A stretch of 64,000 nt of DNA from Nostoc sp. UHCC 0870 (GCF_022063185.1 NZ_CP091913.1:3287501-3351500); one strand, 5' to 3'; counted from the stretch's first letter, positions 26,701 through 34,826 are shown. Made by a program: numbers and translations. The notes: a model not told the origin generated them from the letters alone.

Positions 26701-27109
26701 TGGTGGTCGTGTCAGTGGTGGTCTTGCCGGCACGGTGCGCTTGTGGAATTCCCAAGGTCTGCCCTTGGCTGAACCTTTCCGTGATCATGAGAGTTGGGTC
26801 TCGTCTGTCGCCATGAGCCAGGATGGGCAGACGATTGTCATTTTAGGTCAAGACGGCACGGTGCGTTTGTGGAATCTTGCCAGTGGGGGTGAAGACGGTA
26901 AAATGCAGTTGTGGAATCTTGTCAGTGGGAGTGATGACGGCACGGTGCGGTTGGGGAAGAGTGACTGGTGCGAGTGTTTACAAGTTTGCTGCGATCGCTT
27001 GCGTGATCATCCCATCTTCACAAATCCGCAAACTGAAGAAGCAAAAGCCGCTTGCGAAGTCTGCCGTAAATATGTTTGGAGTCAAGAAGCAGATAAAACC
27101 AGCAAGTAA
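23726..27109 (+). CDS. Caspase (C14) - STAND NTPase - WD40 repeat protein
   Basis: A 1127-residue conflict/signalling protein. Residues 1-240 are a caspase-like peptidase with His92 in YFAGHGFE and a Cys (probably Cys144) in LLDCCYAGS, the expected catalytic dyad. A STAND-type NTPase follows, with Walker A GASGSGKSS near residue 298 and the acidic strand WLLVVDQFEEIF. From about residue 760 to 1065 there are seven 42-residue WD40 units ending in TVRLWN, followed by a shortened, decayed pair and the tail EEAKAACEVCRKYVWSQE seen in related cyanobacterial proteins. In such proteins the WD40 propeller is thought to sense a trigger, the NTPase to oligomerise and the caspase to cleave targets. Cytoplasmic; no signal peptide. 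Confidence 0.92.
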   Translation: MARYALVIGIAKYENFTNLPKAVNDAAQIAQLLSQHGRFDVEPLPGKLIESDNSWQVTPDKKLAGKDLGQALRVFLLEKAKGAEALIYFAGHGFEATSLTGEPKGYLATSDCSKDGQNAIAFDDFNTLISKSQLSSLVVLLDCCYAGSLLERSFIKSSFPVFNSKQDYCLITASRAFERAREDAEGGIFTQAVLAGLANSEADEATGEINANDLMSFITRKLKGSGQEAIYMGGGRSIPLVWYPPRNPVAVGVVSEECPYRGLEAFDKQHAKFFFGRQKVVNYIQQKLAQANFVPIIGASGSGKSSVVRAGLIPVLEKNGWRVLEPIMPGVEPLAELKRAFTQLFERTQIREISALIDTAGLSSVISRLTGSERWLLVVDQFEEIFTLGCKEEERQRFIELLTQVAEGRLAIVTTMRADFLEYCLSYESLTQIIQEQAVYMPPLLGAELEEAIASPAMLQGYQLERGLLGAIQQEVLGQEKGCLPLLQFALTELWEQRDQTTHQLTVTKFNELGGVIGALNRHAEKLYASFTELQQTWVKRILLKLVRTGAEDKDTRQRQTKNELLSVAGDNSDEQPVIEQVLEKLIQGRLIVTDTEAREKVWIDLAHEALIEGWQRLREWRQQDRDLRRLHDKLADALREWLHKGEDEQYLMPRGLLAEVRENWEQLQPDLSSQAEKFYQRSVADEKERSSDQQLAFRVRTEASLQEKVATIKKILPVEPLKALVIAIQAIGENLEKMPEQILTPVQNSLQQVMEVLTPFRGHQGGVWSVAISQDRQTIVSVGQDSTVRLWNPQGLPLADPFRGHQGGVSSVAISQDGQTIVSGGQDGTVRLWNPQGLPLADPFRGHQGMVSSVAISQDGQTIVSGGQDSTVRLWNIQGLPLAEPFRGHEDWVRSVAMSQDGQTIVSGGQDGTVRLWNPQGLPLADPFRGHRGMVLSVAMSQDGQTIVSGGQDGTVRLWNPQGLPLANPVRDHKSWVSSVAMSQDGQTIVSGGRVSGGLAGTVRLWNSQGLPLAEPFRDHESWVSSVAMSQDGQTIVILGQDGTVRLWNLASGGEDGKMQLWNLVSGSDDGTVRLGKSDWCECLQVCCDRLRDHPIFTNPQTEEAKAACEVCRKYVWSQEADKTSK
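26005..26775 (+). repeat. Near-identical 126-base tandem repeats encoding WD40 blades
   Basis: Units begin at 26005, 26131, 26257, 26383, 26509 and 26635 (exact 126-base steps). The sixth carries a 15-base insertion (extra VSGGR-type residues), so the seventh begins near 26776. Long stretches are identical at DNA level. Differences cluster just after the GH dipeptide, in the residue triplet before the VxSVA strand (GGVW, GGVS, GMVS, DWVR, GMVL, SWVS). Confidence 0.9.
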
Positions 27110-27527
27110 GGGATTGTTTGAAGCGTGATTGACTGTTATTCTCAGCAATTATTGATCCCTTCTTCAAAAGGCTACAGTTGACACACAAATTTTGGTTTCA
27201 TGTACCGTCCCGCCTCAGAATAAATTTCGAGTCTCATAGCGCAACTCCTCTAAAGAGGACTCAACGAGAATATTTCTGCCAGTCTACTTCAGTAGACTTT
27301 CCCTATTAGCCTGGAACTTTAGTTCTAGGCGGGATACAATTTCAACATAAAAAATCATGGTGTGTGAAAAGCGATCGCCCAGTGTAGCGTTAGTCCGCGT
27401 TATCTTCTATTTGAGTTTCTTGCTCATATTTTGCGATCGCTTCTTCAATGATTTTGGTTGGGAATTACCTGAATCAGTCAAGTTTGGAAGACTGCATTAT
27501 ATAGGATATGCGTGTCAATCAGGTAGC
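27110..27527. other. Intergenic region mostly occupied by a multi-hairpin repeat
   Basis: No gene is supported in this 418-base gap. It holds the hairpin-rich element at 27207-27333 and two HIP1 sites. The 67-codon frame at 27357-27560 has no ribosome site and overlaps the antitoxin-like gene on the other strand. Confidence 0.5.
27207..27333. repeat. Multi-hairpin MITE-like repeat with CCCGCC/GGCGGG ends
   Basis: The element starts CCCGCCTCAGAATAAATT and ends CTAGGCGGG, giving short inverted ends. Inside are at least three small hairpins: ACTCCTCTAAAGAGGACT, GTCTACTTCAGTAGACT and GGAACTTTAGTTC. I recognise this general pattern from dispersed elements in filamentous cyanobacteria. It encodes nothing. 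Confidence 0.6.
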
Positions 27528-27731
<204 letters not shown>

Positions 27732-28028
27732 TCAAACCCTCGGTATTTTGTGGTTAATTGGGTTTACGCTTCGTTTATTATGGCTCATCTTGGGAATATG
27801 GCAGAAAAGCACTCAACATTTGGCTATAAAAACAGGAAGTTTTGAGCTTGAAACGACTGGATCAACAATAATGGTGAGTAAAGAGCGATCGCTGTCATAA
27901 TGACTAACCTAGCTAAGATGCGATCGCCTGCATTTCCCTGATTTGATACACCAAAACAGCTTTGAATGGTAGATTATTGATGATGACTTATTGAATAAAT
28001 ATATCAAAATTATAGAGCCAGAATTATT

Positions 28029-28631
28029 ATGAAATTTCTACACCGTCCTGATCTATATGGCTGGTCTCATTTCAACCCGGCGAGAAATATTGATTTCAAT
28101 GGGATTGCCTGGATTCGTCCCGGTGGTAACATCTTGATTGATCCTGTGGCTCTATCTAATCATGATTGGAATCACTTGGAATCCTTGGGTGGTGTGGATT
28201 GGATTATCATCACCAACTCAGACCATATTCGGTCAGCCAAGGAAATCGCTGATCAAACCTACGCGAAGATAGCCGCGCCTATGGGAGAAAAAGAGTCTTT
28301 TCCCTTAATGTGCGATCGCTGGTTAGCTGATGGTGATGAGTTTGTCCCAGGACTAAAGGTGCTGGAAATGCAAGGTTCTAAAACTCCGGGAGAGTTGGTA
28401 CTGTTACTAGAAGAAACTACATTGATTACTGGGGATTTGGTGCGAGCCTACAAAGCTGGTAGTTTAGGTATATTACCCTATGACAAGCTGTTGAATAAAG
28501 CCGAGGCTGTAGCTTCAGTTCGCAGATTAGCAGCCTTGGAGAAGGTGGAAACTGTATTAGTCGGTGATGGTTGGTCAGTGTTTCGAGATGGACGCGATCG
28601 CTTAAAGGAACTAGTGGCGACTTTGGGATAA
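28029..28631 (+). CDS. Metallo-beta-lactamase-fold protein with degenerate metal site
   Basis: A 200-residue single-domain protein with the alternating strands of the MBL fold (GGNILIDPVALS, VDWIIITNSDH, TLITGDLVRA, VETVLVGDGWS). The usual HxHxDH metal motif is here reduced to TNSDH, so only the Asp-His pair is left; the GDL and GDG-W motifs of later metal ligands are partly kept. It may bind one metal or none, and hydrolase activity is uncertain. It is followed by a DUF433 gene 43 bases downstream on the same strand. No signal peptide; probably cytoplasmic. Confidence 0.7.
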   Translation: MKFLHRPDLYGWSHFNPARNIDFNGIAWIRPGGNILIDPVALSNHDWNHLESLGGVDWIIITNSDHIRSAKEIADQTYAKIAAPMGEKESFPLMCDRWLADGDEFVPGLKVLEMQGSKTPGELVLLLEETTLITGDLVRAYKAGSLGILPYDKLLNKAEAVASVRRLAALEKVETVLVGDGWSVFRDGRDRLKELVATLG

Positions 28632-28674
28632 GCTCTGTGATAGATTGAGATTTTAGATAGCTGAAAAGACTGCA

Positions 28675-28995
28675 ATGACCTCTCAAATAACTTACCCTCA
28701 CATAGAAAAGCCAGAGAGTCAGCCTGCTTACTTACAAAGACTTCCTCGTATCCGAGTCGCTCAAATTGTCATGGATTATTTGGCGTATGGGTGGTCAGTT
28801 GAGGAGATATGCTGTCAACATCCTTACTTACACCCGGCTGAAGCCTACGCAGCAATGGGGTATTATTTTGATCATCAAGAGGAGATAGACAGCGAAATTA
28901 GTGCTGAATGGGAACAAGCACAGCAATCTAAAGTTCAGGCTACAGCCTCTCCTTTTGTTGTGCGAATAAATCTCAAAAAGCAATTATTCAGGTAA
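28675..28995 (+). CDS. DUF433 antitoxin-like protein
   Basis: A 106-residue protein whose centre (PRIRVAQIVMDYLAYGWSVEEICCQHPYLHPAEAYAA region, then YYFDHQEEIDSEI) is the DUF433 winged-helix-like domain. DUF433 genes usually precede a DUF5615 PIN-like toxin gene. Here the next gene is the convergent RNase gene, three bases away, so no toxin is present. The C-terminal tail FVVRINLKKQLFR is not part of the domain. Probably a solitary antitoxin or DNA-binding regulator. Confidence 0.75.
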   Translation: MTSQITYPHIEKPESQPAYLQRLPRIRVAQIVMDYLAYGWSVEEICCQHPYLHPAEAYAAMGYYFDHQEEIDSEISAEWEQAQQSKVQATASPFVVRINLKKQLFR

Positions 28996-28998
28996 AAC

Positions 28999-31059
28999 TC
29001 AATTTGTTGCTATTTGGGCTTCTTGATAAATTATCTCTTGGAATTGAATCACGTCTTTTTGCGGGTCAGAGATGCTAACTTTCACACATACCTGTTCTCC
29101 CAGGTTGACTGAACGCTTGAAGACCATTGGTAACTGTAAACCCAAATCTTCTATCAGGATGAGTGCTAAATTGCTGTCTTCCCGCAGCCACATTAAGACT
29201 GTGATTGGCCAAACTTGCTCTGGATGACGGCGTAAATACTCTAATGCCCAGTATCTATTGGTTTGCCGTTCTACCATTGTCACCTCTTGGGTGGTGCTGG
29301 TGACGGTCATCATTACTTCTTTGAGTTGTTCGGCACTAAAGGGGAGAACTTCCCCCCGCAGGTGGGCTTTGAGTTGAAAGTGAGTCAGCAAATCACTATA
29401 ACGACGAATGGGAGAAGTTGCTTGAGTGTAAGTATTCAAACCTAAGCCAGCGTGACGCACAGGAGTAATACTCATTTCACTCTTGGGCATACAACGCCGC
29501 ATAGCACAGGAGCGGACAAATCCTGCCGGTAGTAGGAGTAATTCTTCTTCTGGGGGTAATTCTGGCTGTGGTTGACCGCGAAAAGGTAAGGGAATGTTGT
29601 GTTCTTGACCGTAACGGGCTGCAACTTCTCCAGCGAGAATCATCATTTCTGCTACTAAATGCCGCGATAGGGAATCATCTAAGATGTCGATACTAATATC
29701 GTCATCTTTCACTTTAATCATCGCCTCTGGCATATTAATGCTGATTGCACCTTGATTGTAACGCCAAACTTTCCGCTTCTTTGCCCAAGTGGCGATCGCG
29801 GCAATTTCTGGTTCTGCTTGTACTCCTAATTGCAACATCTCATCTACATCTTCGTAGGTGAGGCGGTAGGTAGGTTTAATCAAACTGGGATGAATGGTGT
29901 AATCTTCTACTCCACCATTGGCATCTAAAATAATCCCAAAGCTCAAAGCACAACAGACTTTTCCCTGTACCAAACTCATTGGCCCAGTTGCCAATACCTC
30001 TGGAAACATAGAAACCATGCCCGTAGGTAAATATACGGTACTACCACGCTTTCTCGCTTCTAGGTCTAAGTCATCTTCTGGTGCTAACCAACGGGTGGGA
30101 TCGGCAATATGCACCCACAGTCTTTCTCTGCCATCTGGTAGTCGTTCCCAACTCAGTCCATCGTCAATTTCCGTGGTGCTTTCATCATCTATTGTGTAGA
30201 CCTTCAGATGGATCAAATCAAGGCGATTTGTATCTAAGTCTGTTGGCAGATCATCTAAACGCTGTTGCGCCACTTCTAATACCTTGCTAGGAAACTGGAC
30301 GGGAATTGCAGAACGACGCAGGAATAAATTCTCATTCGCACTCCACCACCCCAAATCTACCAATAATTGAAATGCTCCTTGGGGGGTTGCAGGTCGCCCC
30401 AGCATATTCATTGTTTCTAAAACTGGGGCTGGGGGGGGATAGGCACGGGCTAGGGAATCATAGTTGACTCCCACTCTGACAATATCCGCCAACAGTGCTG
30501 CGTACTTTTCTAAAGCTTCTAAACGTTGGCGGTCATGCCGTTGCCACTCGACGGCTTCACCTTGGAGTGCTTGTTCTACCCGGACTAAAAATTCCTGCTG
30601 TCCCCTAGCTTTGAGGCCTTCTACTTCTATTTGGTGTTTGCGTTCTGCTACTTGTGCCGTCGTTCTCGGCTCATAAGCATCACCTTTTTGCTTGAAATAG
30701 AGTTTGTCATCTGACAATAAGCAATGGGCTGCGTAACAAGGGGCTGATTCTGATTCAGAAAACAGCAGATTAGCCATTTGATCTGGCTTGACTGTTTCCC
30801 CATCTTCTACCAGCAACTCCCAAGCCACTTCCAAGCTAGAGGGGTCTAAATAAGGCTTGACCTCTTCTAAAAAGGCGGGAATTTCCGATGACTTGTAAGT
30901 TTTACCGTTAACTGTATATGTAATTTGTCTAGGCGCGAGGCTGTGGGATTGACCGCGTTCATCTACCACAAACCAACGGGTCTTTCCGTCTGGACGGTCT
31001 ATCACGCCCAAACGGCGATCGCCTTGAACCCTAAATTCAACTAGCGTCCCCTTCTCCAC
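28999..31059 (-). CDS. RNase II/R family 3'-5' exoribonuclease
   Basis: A 686-residue hydrolytic exoribonuclease. The RNB catalytic domain starts near residue 280 with IDDESTTEIDDGLSWERL and LWVHIADPTRWLAPEDDLD, which supply the clustered metal-binding Asp residues, and continues with STVYLPTGMVSMFPEVLA and the region ATSPIRRYSDLLTHFQLKA. The C-terminus resembles an S1-type RNA-binding segment (VNLGEQVCVKVSISDPQKDVI). The length fits cyanobacterial VacB/RNase II proteins. It degrades structured or unstructured RNA in the cytoplasm. It converges with the DUF433 gene and stands about 320 bases from rpsR. Confidence 0.93.
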   Translation of the reverse strand: MEKGTLVEFRVQGDRRLGVIDRPDGKTRWFVVDERGQSHSLAPRQITYTVNGKTYKSSEIPAFLEEVKPYLDPSSLEVAWELLVEDGETVKPDQMANLLFSESESAPCYAAHCLLSDDKLYFKQKGDAYEPRTTAQVAERKHQIEVEGLKARGQQEFLVRVEQALQGEAVEWQRHDRQRLEALEKYAALLADIVRVGVNYDSLARAYPPPAPVLETMNMLGRPATPQGAFQLLVDLGWWSANENLFLRRSAIPVQFPSKVLEVAQQRLDDLPTDLDTNRLDLIHLKVYTIDDESTTEIDDGLSWERLPDGRERLWVHIADPTRWLAPEDDLDLEARKRGSTVYLPTGMVSMFPEVLATGPMSLVQGKVCCALSFGIILDANGGVEDYTIHPSLIKPTYRLTYEDVDEMLQLGVQAEPEIAAIATWAKKRKVWRYNQGAISINMPEAMIKVKDDDISIDILDDSLSRHLVAEMMILAGEVAARYGQEHNIPLPFRGQPQPELPPEEELLLLPAGFVRSCAMRRCMPKSEMSITPVRHAGLGLNTYTQATSPIRRYSDLLTHFQLKAHLRGEVLPFSAEQLKEVMMTVTSTTQEVTMVERQTNRYWALEYLRRHPEQVWPITVLMWLREDSNLALILIEDLGLQLPMVFKRSVNLGEQVCVKVSISDPQKDVIQFQEIIYQEAQIATN

Positions 31060-31380
31060 AACTCTCGCTATTATTATTATTGGTTAACAAATAAATTTCC
31101 GATTTTGGCATTGAATAATTGCTACTAAACCCAAAATCTCATGATTTTAACTGTAGAACAAGATTTTATCACTGACTGAGATTTTAGATAGTGGACTCCG
31201 ACAATCTCAAGCTACATATCACCATTTATCCAAAGAATAAGGTTTAAAACCCCACACCTTGTAGGTGACTGAATTAATTGCGAATTGCGAATTGCGAATT
31301 GCGAATTGCGAATTGCGAATTGATTTTATGTAGCTTTTCCCGCTCATCCAAAATCTAAAATTCTCGCCACTGACAAGTGT
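31060..31380. other. Intergenic region with a heptad repeat
   Basis: No gene is visible. The segment 31276-31322 is a GCGAATT heptad array with about six copies (STRR type). The remainder is AT-rich and holds phrases such as CCAAAATCTAAAATTC that recur elsewhere in the window. Confidence 0.6.
31276..31322. repeat. GCGAATT heptad tandem repeat (STRR)
   Basis: About six uninterrupted copies of a 7-base unit between the RNase gene and rpsR. Length and unit match the short tandemly repeated sequences of heterocystous cyanobacteria. Confidence 0.9.
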
Positions 31381-31596
31381 TTAGGCTTCCGCATTAATAA
31401 ATGGCAATAAAGCCACAATCCGCGCCCGTTTAATCGCTAATGTCAATTGTCGCTGTTGTTGACAAGTCAATCCTGTGATTCGACGTGGCAATATCTTACC
31501 GCGCTCAGTTACAAACTTCCGCAATAAATCAACATCTTTGTAATCAATTGGTTCTCCAGGCTTAATTGGAGACAAACGCCGACGATAATAACTCAT
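31381..31596 (-). CDS. rpsR: 30S ribosomal protein S18
   Basis: A 71-residue basic protein with the S18 signature: [27 protein letters not shown] followed by [22 protein letters not shown]. It binds 16S rRNA with S6 in the platform of the small subunit. It lies two bases after rpmG on the same strand, the usual L33-S18 pairing of cyanobacteria and plastids. Confidence 0.97.
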   Translation of the reverse strand: MSYYRRRLSPIKPGEPIDYKDVDLLRKFVTERGKILPRRITGLTCQQQRQLTLAIKRARIVALLPFINAEA

Positions 31597-31598
31597 CT

Positions 31599-31793
31599 TT
31601 ACTTGATTTCCTTGTGAACGGTATGTTTATTGCAGTGGGTGCAGAACTTAGCAAGTTCTAACCGGTTGGTAGTGTTACGACGGTTCTTAGTTGTTGTATA
31701 CCGTGAAACACCAGGGGATCTTTTGTCTGGATTTGTCCGACACTCAGTGCATTCTAGTGTCACTATGATGCGGACACCTTTACTTTTAGCCAT
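31599..31793 (-). CDS. rpmG: 50S ribosomal protein L33
   Basis: A 64-residue basic protein, [20 protein letters not shown] at the start, with two CxxC pairs (CTEC and CTHC) that suggest the zinc-binding form of L33. It is a component of the large subunit near the E site. It is the first gene of the rpmG-rpsR operon. Confidence 0.97.
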   Translation of the reverse strand: MAKSKGVRIIVTLECTECRTNPDKRSPGVSRYTTTKNRRNTTNRLELAKFCTHCNKHTVHKEIK

Positions 31794-31836
31794 AATCTTA
31801 CAAACAATAAAGCCTGAAGAGAATTAACACAAATAA

Positions 31837-32394
31837 CTATCTTCTCACATTTCGGCGCAAAGTTCCAACTAATCGTTTAATTTTTAAGTCTAACGAATAG
31901 CCCCGACGCGACGAAACAATGAAAGTTCCAGCATAACGGTCGTGCAATGCTTGGCGCATCTGAGTATCAGATATCGCTGCACCACAGTCAATAGCTAGGG
32001 GAATCACTAGCAGTATAGCAGTGGGATTGGCACTAATATTGCCCAAGGCAACAGATACCAAAATTGCCCCAAAGCAAATTATAGCTTCTCTTTTAAATAG
32101 TGCTAGTAACTGGGGAATTCTGCCGACGACTTGTCCGTCTTCTACTTCTAGCACTTTTAAGTCAAACGCCCACCGCCCTAAACTTTGCCCTTTGTTGTTG
32201 AATACCACTAGCACCCGCAAAATCAGCCAACCAAAGATAAACACTAGAATTTGGATGAATTGAATACTCCCTTGATTACTTCCCAATAGAGAACTGACTA
32301 GCCAGACGACGAGAAAATCCAATCCCAAAGCCATACTGCGCCGATTAATCTCAGCTTTGGGATAGTGTTGTTGAGGAACTCGTTCGATAGTCAT
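31837..32394 (-). CDS. RDD family membrane protein
   Basis: A 185-residue protein with the RDD signature: INRRSMALGLDFLVVWLVSSLLG at the N-terminus (Arg plus Asp in the first helix), a second pair of helices, and LGRWAFDLKVLEVEDGQ between. I use ATG 32394 (MTIERVPQQHYPKAEI); the longer frame would need a TTG at 32415. Three to four membrane helices are predicted by eye. Function is unknown; some RDD proteins are transport-related. It is separated from rpmG by 43 bases on the same strand. Confidence 0.82.
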   Translation of the reverse strand: MTIERVPQQHYPKAEINRRSMALGLDFLVVWLVSSLLGSNQGSIQFIQILVFIFGWLILRVLVVFNNKGQSLGRWAFDLKVLEVEDGQVVGRIPQLLALFKREAIICFGAILVSVALGNISANPTAILLVIPLAIDCGAAISDTQMRQALHDRYAGTFIVSSRRGYSLDLKIKRLVGTLRRNVRR

Positions 32395-32539
32395 AAAAAT
32401 AGGGATGAGGGACAAATCAAGTCAAAACTCAAAATTAATGTTTACTTGCTTGACTTACTACCTTGATTTTTAATCAGGGGAGTACGTCAAGCTTTGATAG
32501 AACCCATTTAGGATCTAATTTATCTCTAGGGGGATTTTT

Positions 32540-33163
32540 CTACCGTCCTAACCAAGTCTTGATAATATCTAGGAGACTAGAACCACCCCAAGCTAAGGCC
32601 ATCAGAATAGAAGTAGTTAAAATTAGTCCCATTAAACACAGCACTAAACCCCCTAAACTGATTGCACCATCGTCTTCTAATAAGCCAAAACCAGTCACGA
32701 AAATACCCATTGCTGGTAAGGTGTTAGTGCCGGGGATGGGAATCATCATCGAAATAGCCATTATAGCGATCGCAATCCCAATGGTGACTCTCCCAGCTAA
32801 GGTAGTACAAATATAAGATAACCTCGGACGGGCGATCGCTTCAATTCTCCGCAACCAAGGAATACCCGCTTTCAAAAACCCCTGGACTGTTTCCAGTTTG
32901 ATGGGATGATTCATCATTTTTGGCGGTAGCCAAGGGGTTTTAGCACCAATAATCATCTGTATAGCTAAAATAAAAATCAAAATACCAAAAGGAACTGAGT
33001 ATCCTGGTGCTGGTATGGGTAAAGCTGACGGTAAAGACAATATAACCAATAGAAACCCAAAAATTCTTTCTCCAGCCAGCAGTAAAATATCTGCTAAATT
33101 TACATTTTGTGGTCTGGTTTCTTCAAAAAAATAACGTTGTAATTCGTTGGAGAGTTTAGCCAT
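32540..33163 (-). CDS. ExoD family membrane protein
   Basis: A 207-residue membrane protein with about five hydrophobic helices. The segments GERIFGFLLVILSLPSALPIP and AGRVTIGIAIAIMAISMMIPIPGTNTLPA are characteristic of the ExoD family, named for an exopolysaccharide synthesis gene of Rhizobium. The exact role in cyanobacteria is not known. It stands alone; a long inverted repeat lies in its upstream gap. Confidence 0.88.
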   Translation of the reverse strand: MAKLSNELQRYFFEETRPQNVNLADILLLAGERIFGFLLVILSLPSALPIPAPGYSVPFGILIFILAIQMIIGAKTPWLPPKMMNHPIKLETVQGFLKAGIPWLRRIEAIARPRLSYICTTLAGRVTIGIAIAIMAISMMIPIPGTNTLPAMGIFVTGFGLLEDDGAISLGGLVLCLMGLILTTSILMALAWGGSSLLDIIKTWLGR

Positions 33164-33219
33164 AAATTCTGTAATCTTTCGGTGTCTACCTAATTTGGAG
33201 ATACTTAAAAAGTAGCTTC

Positions 33220-33262
33220 TATACCCTTTGGGATTTAGACTCTTTGGTTCTCAAAGGGTATA
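33220..33262. repeat. 11-bp inverted repeat upstream of exoD-like gene
   Basis: TATACCCTTTG and CAAAGGGTATA are perfect inverted copies separated by 21 bases. They lie between the divergent ExoD-like and ABC-2 genes. It may be an operator or a bidirectional structure; there is no clear T-run. Confidence 0.6.
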
Positions 33263-33374
33263 AATAATGTGCATACCATATCTTAGCGGCGATAATTTAT
33301 TCAACAGGATTAATCTTGTTAAGATTACATCAACTTACTGACTTAGATCATGGGTGTTAGGTTACGGGTGCAAC

Positions 33375-34157
33375 ATGGGAAGATATTGGAAAGTTCTGAG
33401 ACTATTTTGGGCAACTGCGATCGCCGCAGAGTTAGAATATCGAGTTAACTTCTTAATCGCTACCCTCAGTAGCTTAGGCAATTTGGGCGGCAGTTTGTTT
33501 GGGCTATTCTTGTTTTATCGCACTGGCTATACTTTTACTGGCTGGTCATGGGATGCTGCTTTGATAGTTCTCGGAATCTTCACTTTGCTGCAAGGCTTTT
33601 CTGCTAGCTTTCTTGCAGCTAACCTCAATCGCATCGTCCGTCATGTCCAAGAAGGAACTTTAGACTTTATATTACTTAAACCTATTCGCAGTCAGTTCTG
33701 GCTTTCCACCTATACACTATCCCCTTGGGGAGTTCCAGACTTAATTTTTGGCGGAATCACTATTGGTTACGCAGGTCAACGCCTAGGTTTGAGATTAGAA
33801 AACTATCTCCTCAGTTTACTACCCTTATTTTGCAGTTTGGTAATTCTCTATAGCCTCTGGTTTATGTTGGGTGCTACTAGTATTTGGTTTGTAAAAATCT
33901 ACAACGTTACTGAGGTATTACGGGGTTTAGTAGAAGCTGGCAGATATCCAATGCTAGCCTACCCCGCGACTTACCGCTTTTTCTTCACCTTTATAGTTCC
34001 AGTAGCATTTTTAACCACAGTTCCAGCAGAAGTGATGTTAGGACGGGTGCAAATTCACTGGTTGATAGGTGCGGTATTTTTAGCCGCCGCTTTGTTTTGG
34101 ATATCTACCAAGTTCTGGCGGTTTGCGTTACGCTTCTATACTAGTGCTTCAAGTTAA
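33375..34157 (+). CDS. ABC-2 type transporter permease
   Basis: A 260-residue integral membrane protein with about six helices, of the ABC-2 permease group (COG3694-like): EYRVNFLIATLSSLGNLGGSLFG, then GTLDFILLKPIRSQFWLS, a motif found at the cytosolic loop of these permeases. I use ATG 33375 (MGRYWKVLRLFW) in place of the upstream in-frame GTG 33354. No ATP-binding gene is adjacent, so its ATPase is encoded elsewhere or outside this window. Substrate unknown. Confidence 0.82.
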   Translation: MGRYWKVLRLFWATAIAAELEYRVNFLIATLSSLGNLGGSLFGLFLFYRTGYTFTGWSWDAALIVLGIFTLLQGFSASFLAANLNRIVRHVQEGTLDFILLKPIRSQFWLSTYTLSPWGVPDLIFGGITIGYAGQRLGLRLENYLLSLLPLFCSLVILYSLWFMLGATSIWFVKIYNVTEVLRGLVEAGRYPMLAYPATYRFFFTFIVPVAFLTTVPAEVMLGRVQIHWLIGAVFLAAALFWISTKFWRFALRFYTSASS

Positions 34158-34266
34158 AAGCAAAGGTGATATTTTCAGCATCTTTGCTGAATTTTACAGA
34201 ATTTTTATCCACAATAAAAAGCACCGTCTATCATTGGATAAGCTTTTCAAAAATTTCTTTTTAAAA

Positions 34267-34338
34267 CTGGGGCGCTAGGATTCGAACCTAGGGATGGCGG
34301 GACCAAAACCCGCTGCCTTACCACTTGGCTACGCCCCA
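34267..34338 (-). tRNA. trnQ: tRNA-Gln (UUG)
   Basis: A 72-base cloverleaf on the minus strand: acceptor TGGGGCG pairs with CGCCCCA, discriminator G, T-arm GGTTCGAATCC, and a 7-base anticodon loop TTTTGGT with TTG as anticodon, reading CAA/CAG. The CCA end is not encoded. Confidence 0.96.
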
Positions 34339-34396
34339 AAGATTTGACTTTATTAATATAGCAGATCGTACCGGGGTAATGTCAAGTACTTTAAAA

Positions 34397-34636
34397 TTAA
34401 ATTTCCCATTTCATGCCACTACATACTGAGTAATGAGTAAAACGACATAAAAAAACAGAGAAGAAAAACTCTTCCCTGTTCTTTTGATTTTGTTGATTGT
34501 CTTGCTTGTTAGCTTCTTTGAGCTTTTGGCGTAACATTTGCCTTTGTTTTTTGAGTTGTCTTTTTCTGGCAGAACCGCCTCTACCTTTATCGTTTCTCCC
34601 TTCACGACGGGGAGATTCCCATCTTTTGAGTCTCAT
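34397..34636 (-). CDS. Possible small basic protein
   Basis: A 79-codon frame whose first ~55 residues are strongly basic (GRGGSARKRQLKKQRQMLRQKLKEA), such as might bind RNA or ribosomes. The last third is translated from an intrinsic terminator and heptad-repeat DNA and is unlikely to be functional. There is no clear ribosome site. It may be a real short gene or chance coding, so I rate it low. Confidence 0.3.
   Translation of the reverse strand: MRLKRWESPRREGRNDKGRGGSARKRQLKKQRQMLRQKLKEANKQDNQQNQKNREEFFFSVFLCRFTHYSVCSGMKWEI
34448..34480 (-). terminator. Intrinsic terminator downstream of tRNA-Leu
   Basis: AACAGGGAAG (34480-34471) pairs with CTTCTCTGTT (34463-34454), ten pairs with one G-U, followed by a T-run on the minus strand. 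It would end transcription coming from tRNA-Leu and the small basic ORF. Confidence 0.75.
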
Positions 34637-34668
34637 CTGTTTTAGCTTGGGATTTAGTTAATTGACAG

Positions 34669-34752
34669 TGGGCAGGAGGAGAATCGAACTCCTATGACCG
34701 TAAGGTCGCCACATTTTGAGTGTGGTGCGTCTACCAATTTCGCCACCCGCCC
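34669..34752 (-). tRNA. trnL: tRNA-Leu (CAA)
   Basis: An 84-base class II tRNA with a long variable arm (CGACCTTACGGTCA). Acceptor GGGCGGG pairs with CCTGCCC, discriminator A. The anticodon loop CTCAAAA gives CAA, reading UUG. T-arm GAGTTCGATTCTC is standard. No CCA is encoded and no intron is present. Confidence 0.96.
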
Positions 34753-34826
34753 TTGGGTGCAACTTCACTATTATAGTCACTTAATGAATTTAATGCAAGG
34801 AGTAAATCAGAAATTTTTACTAAATT

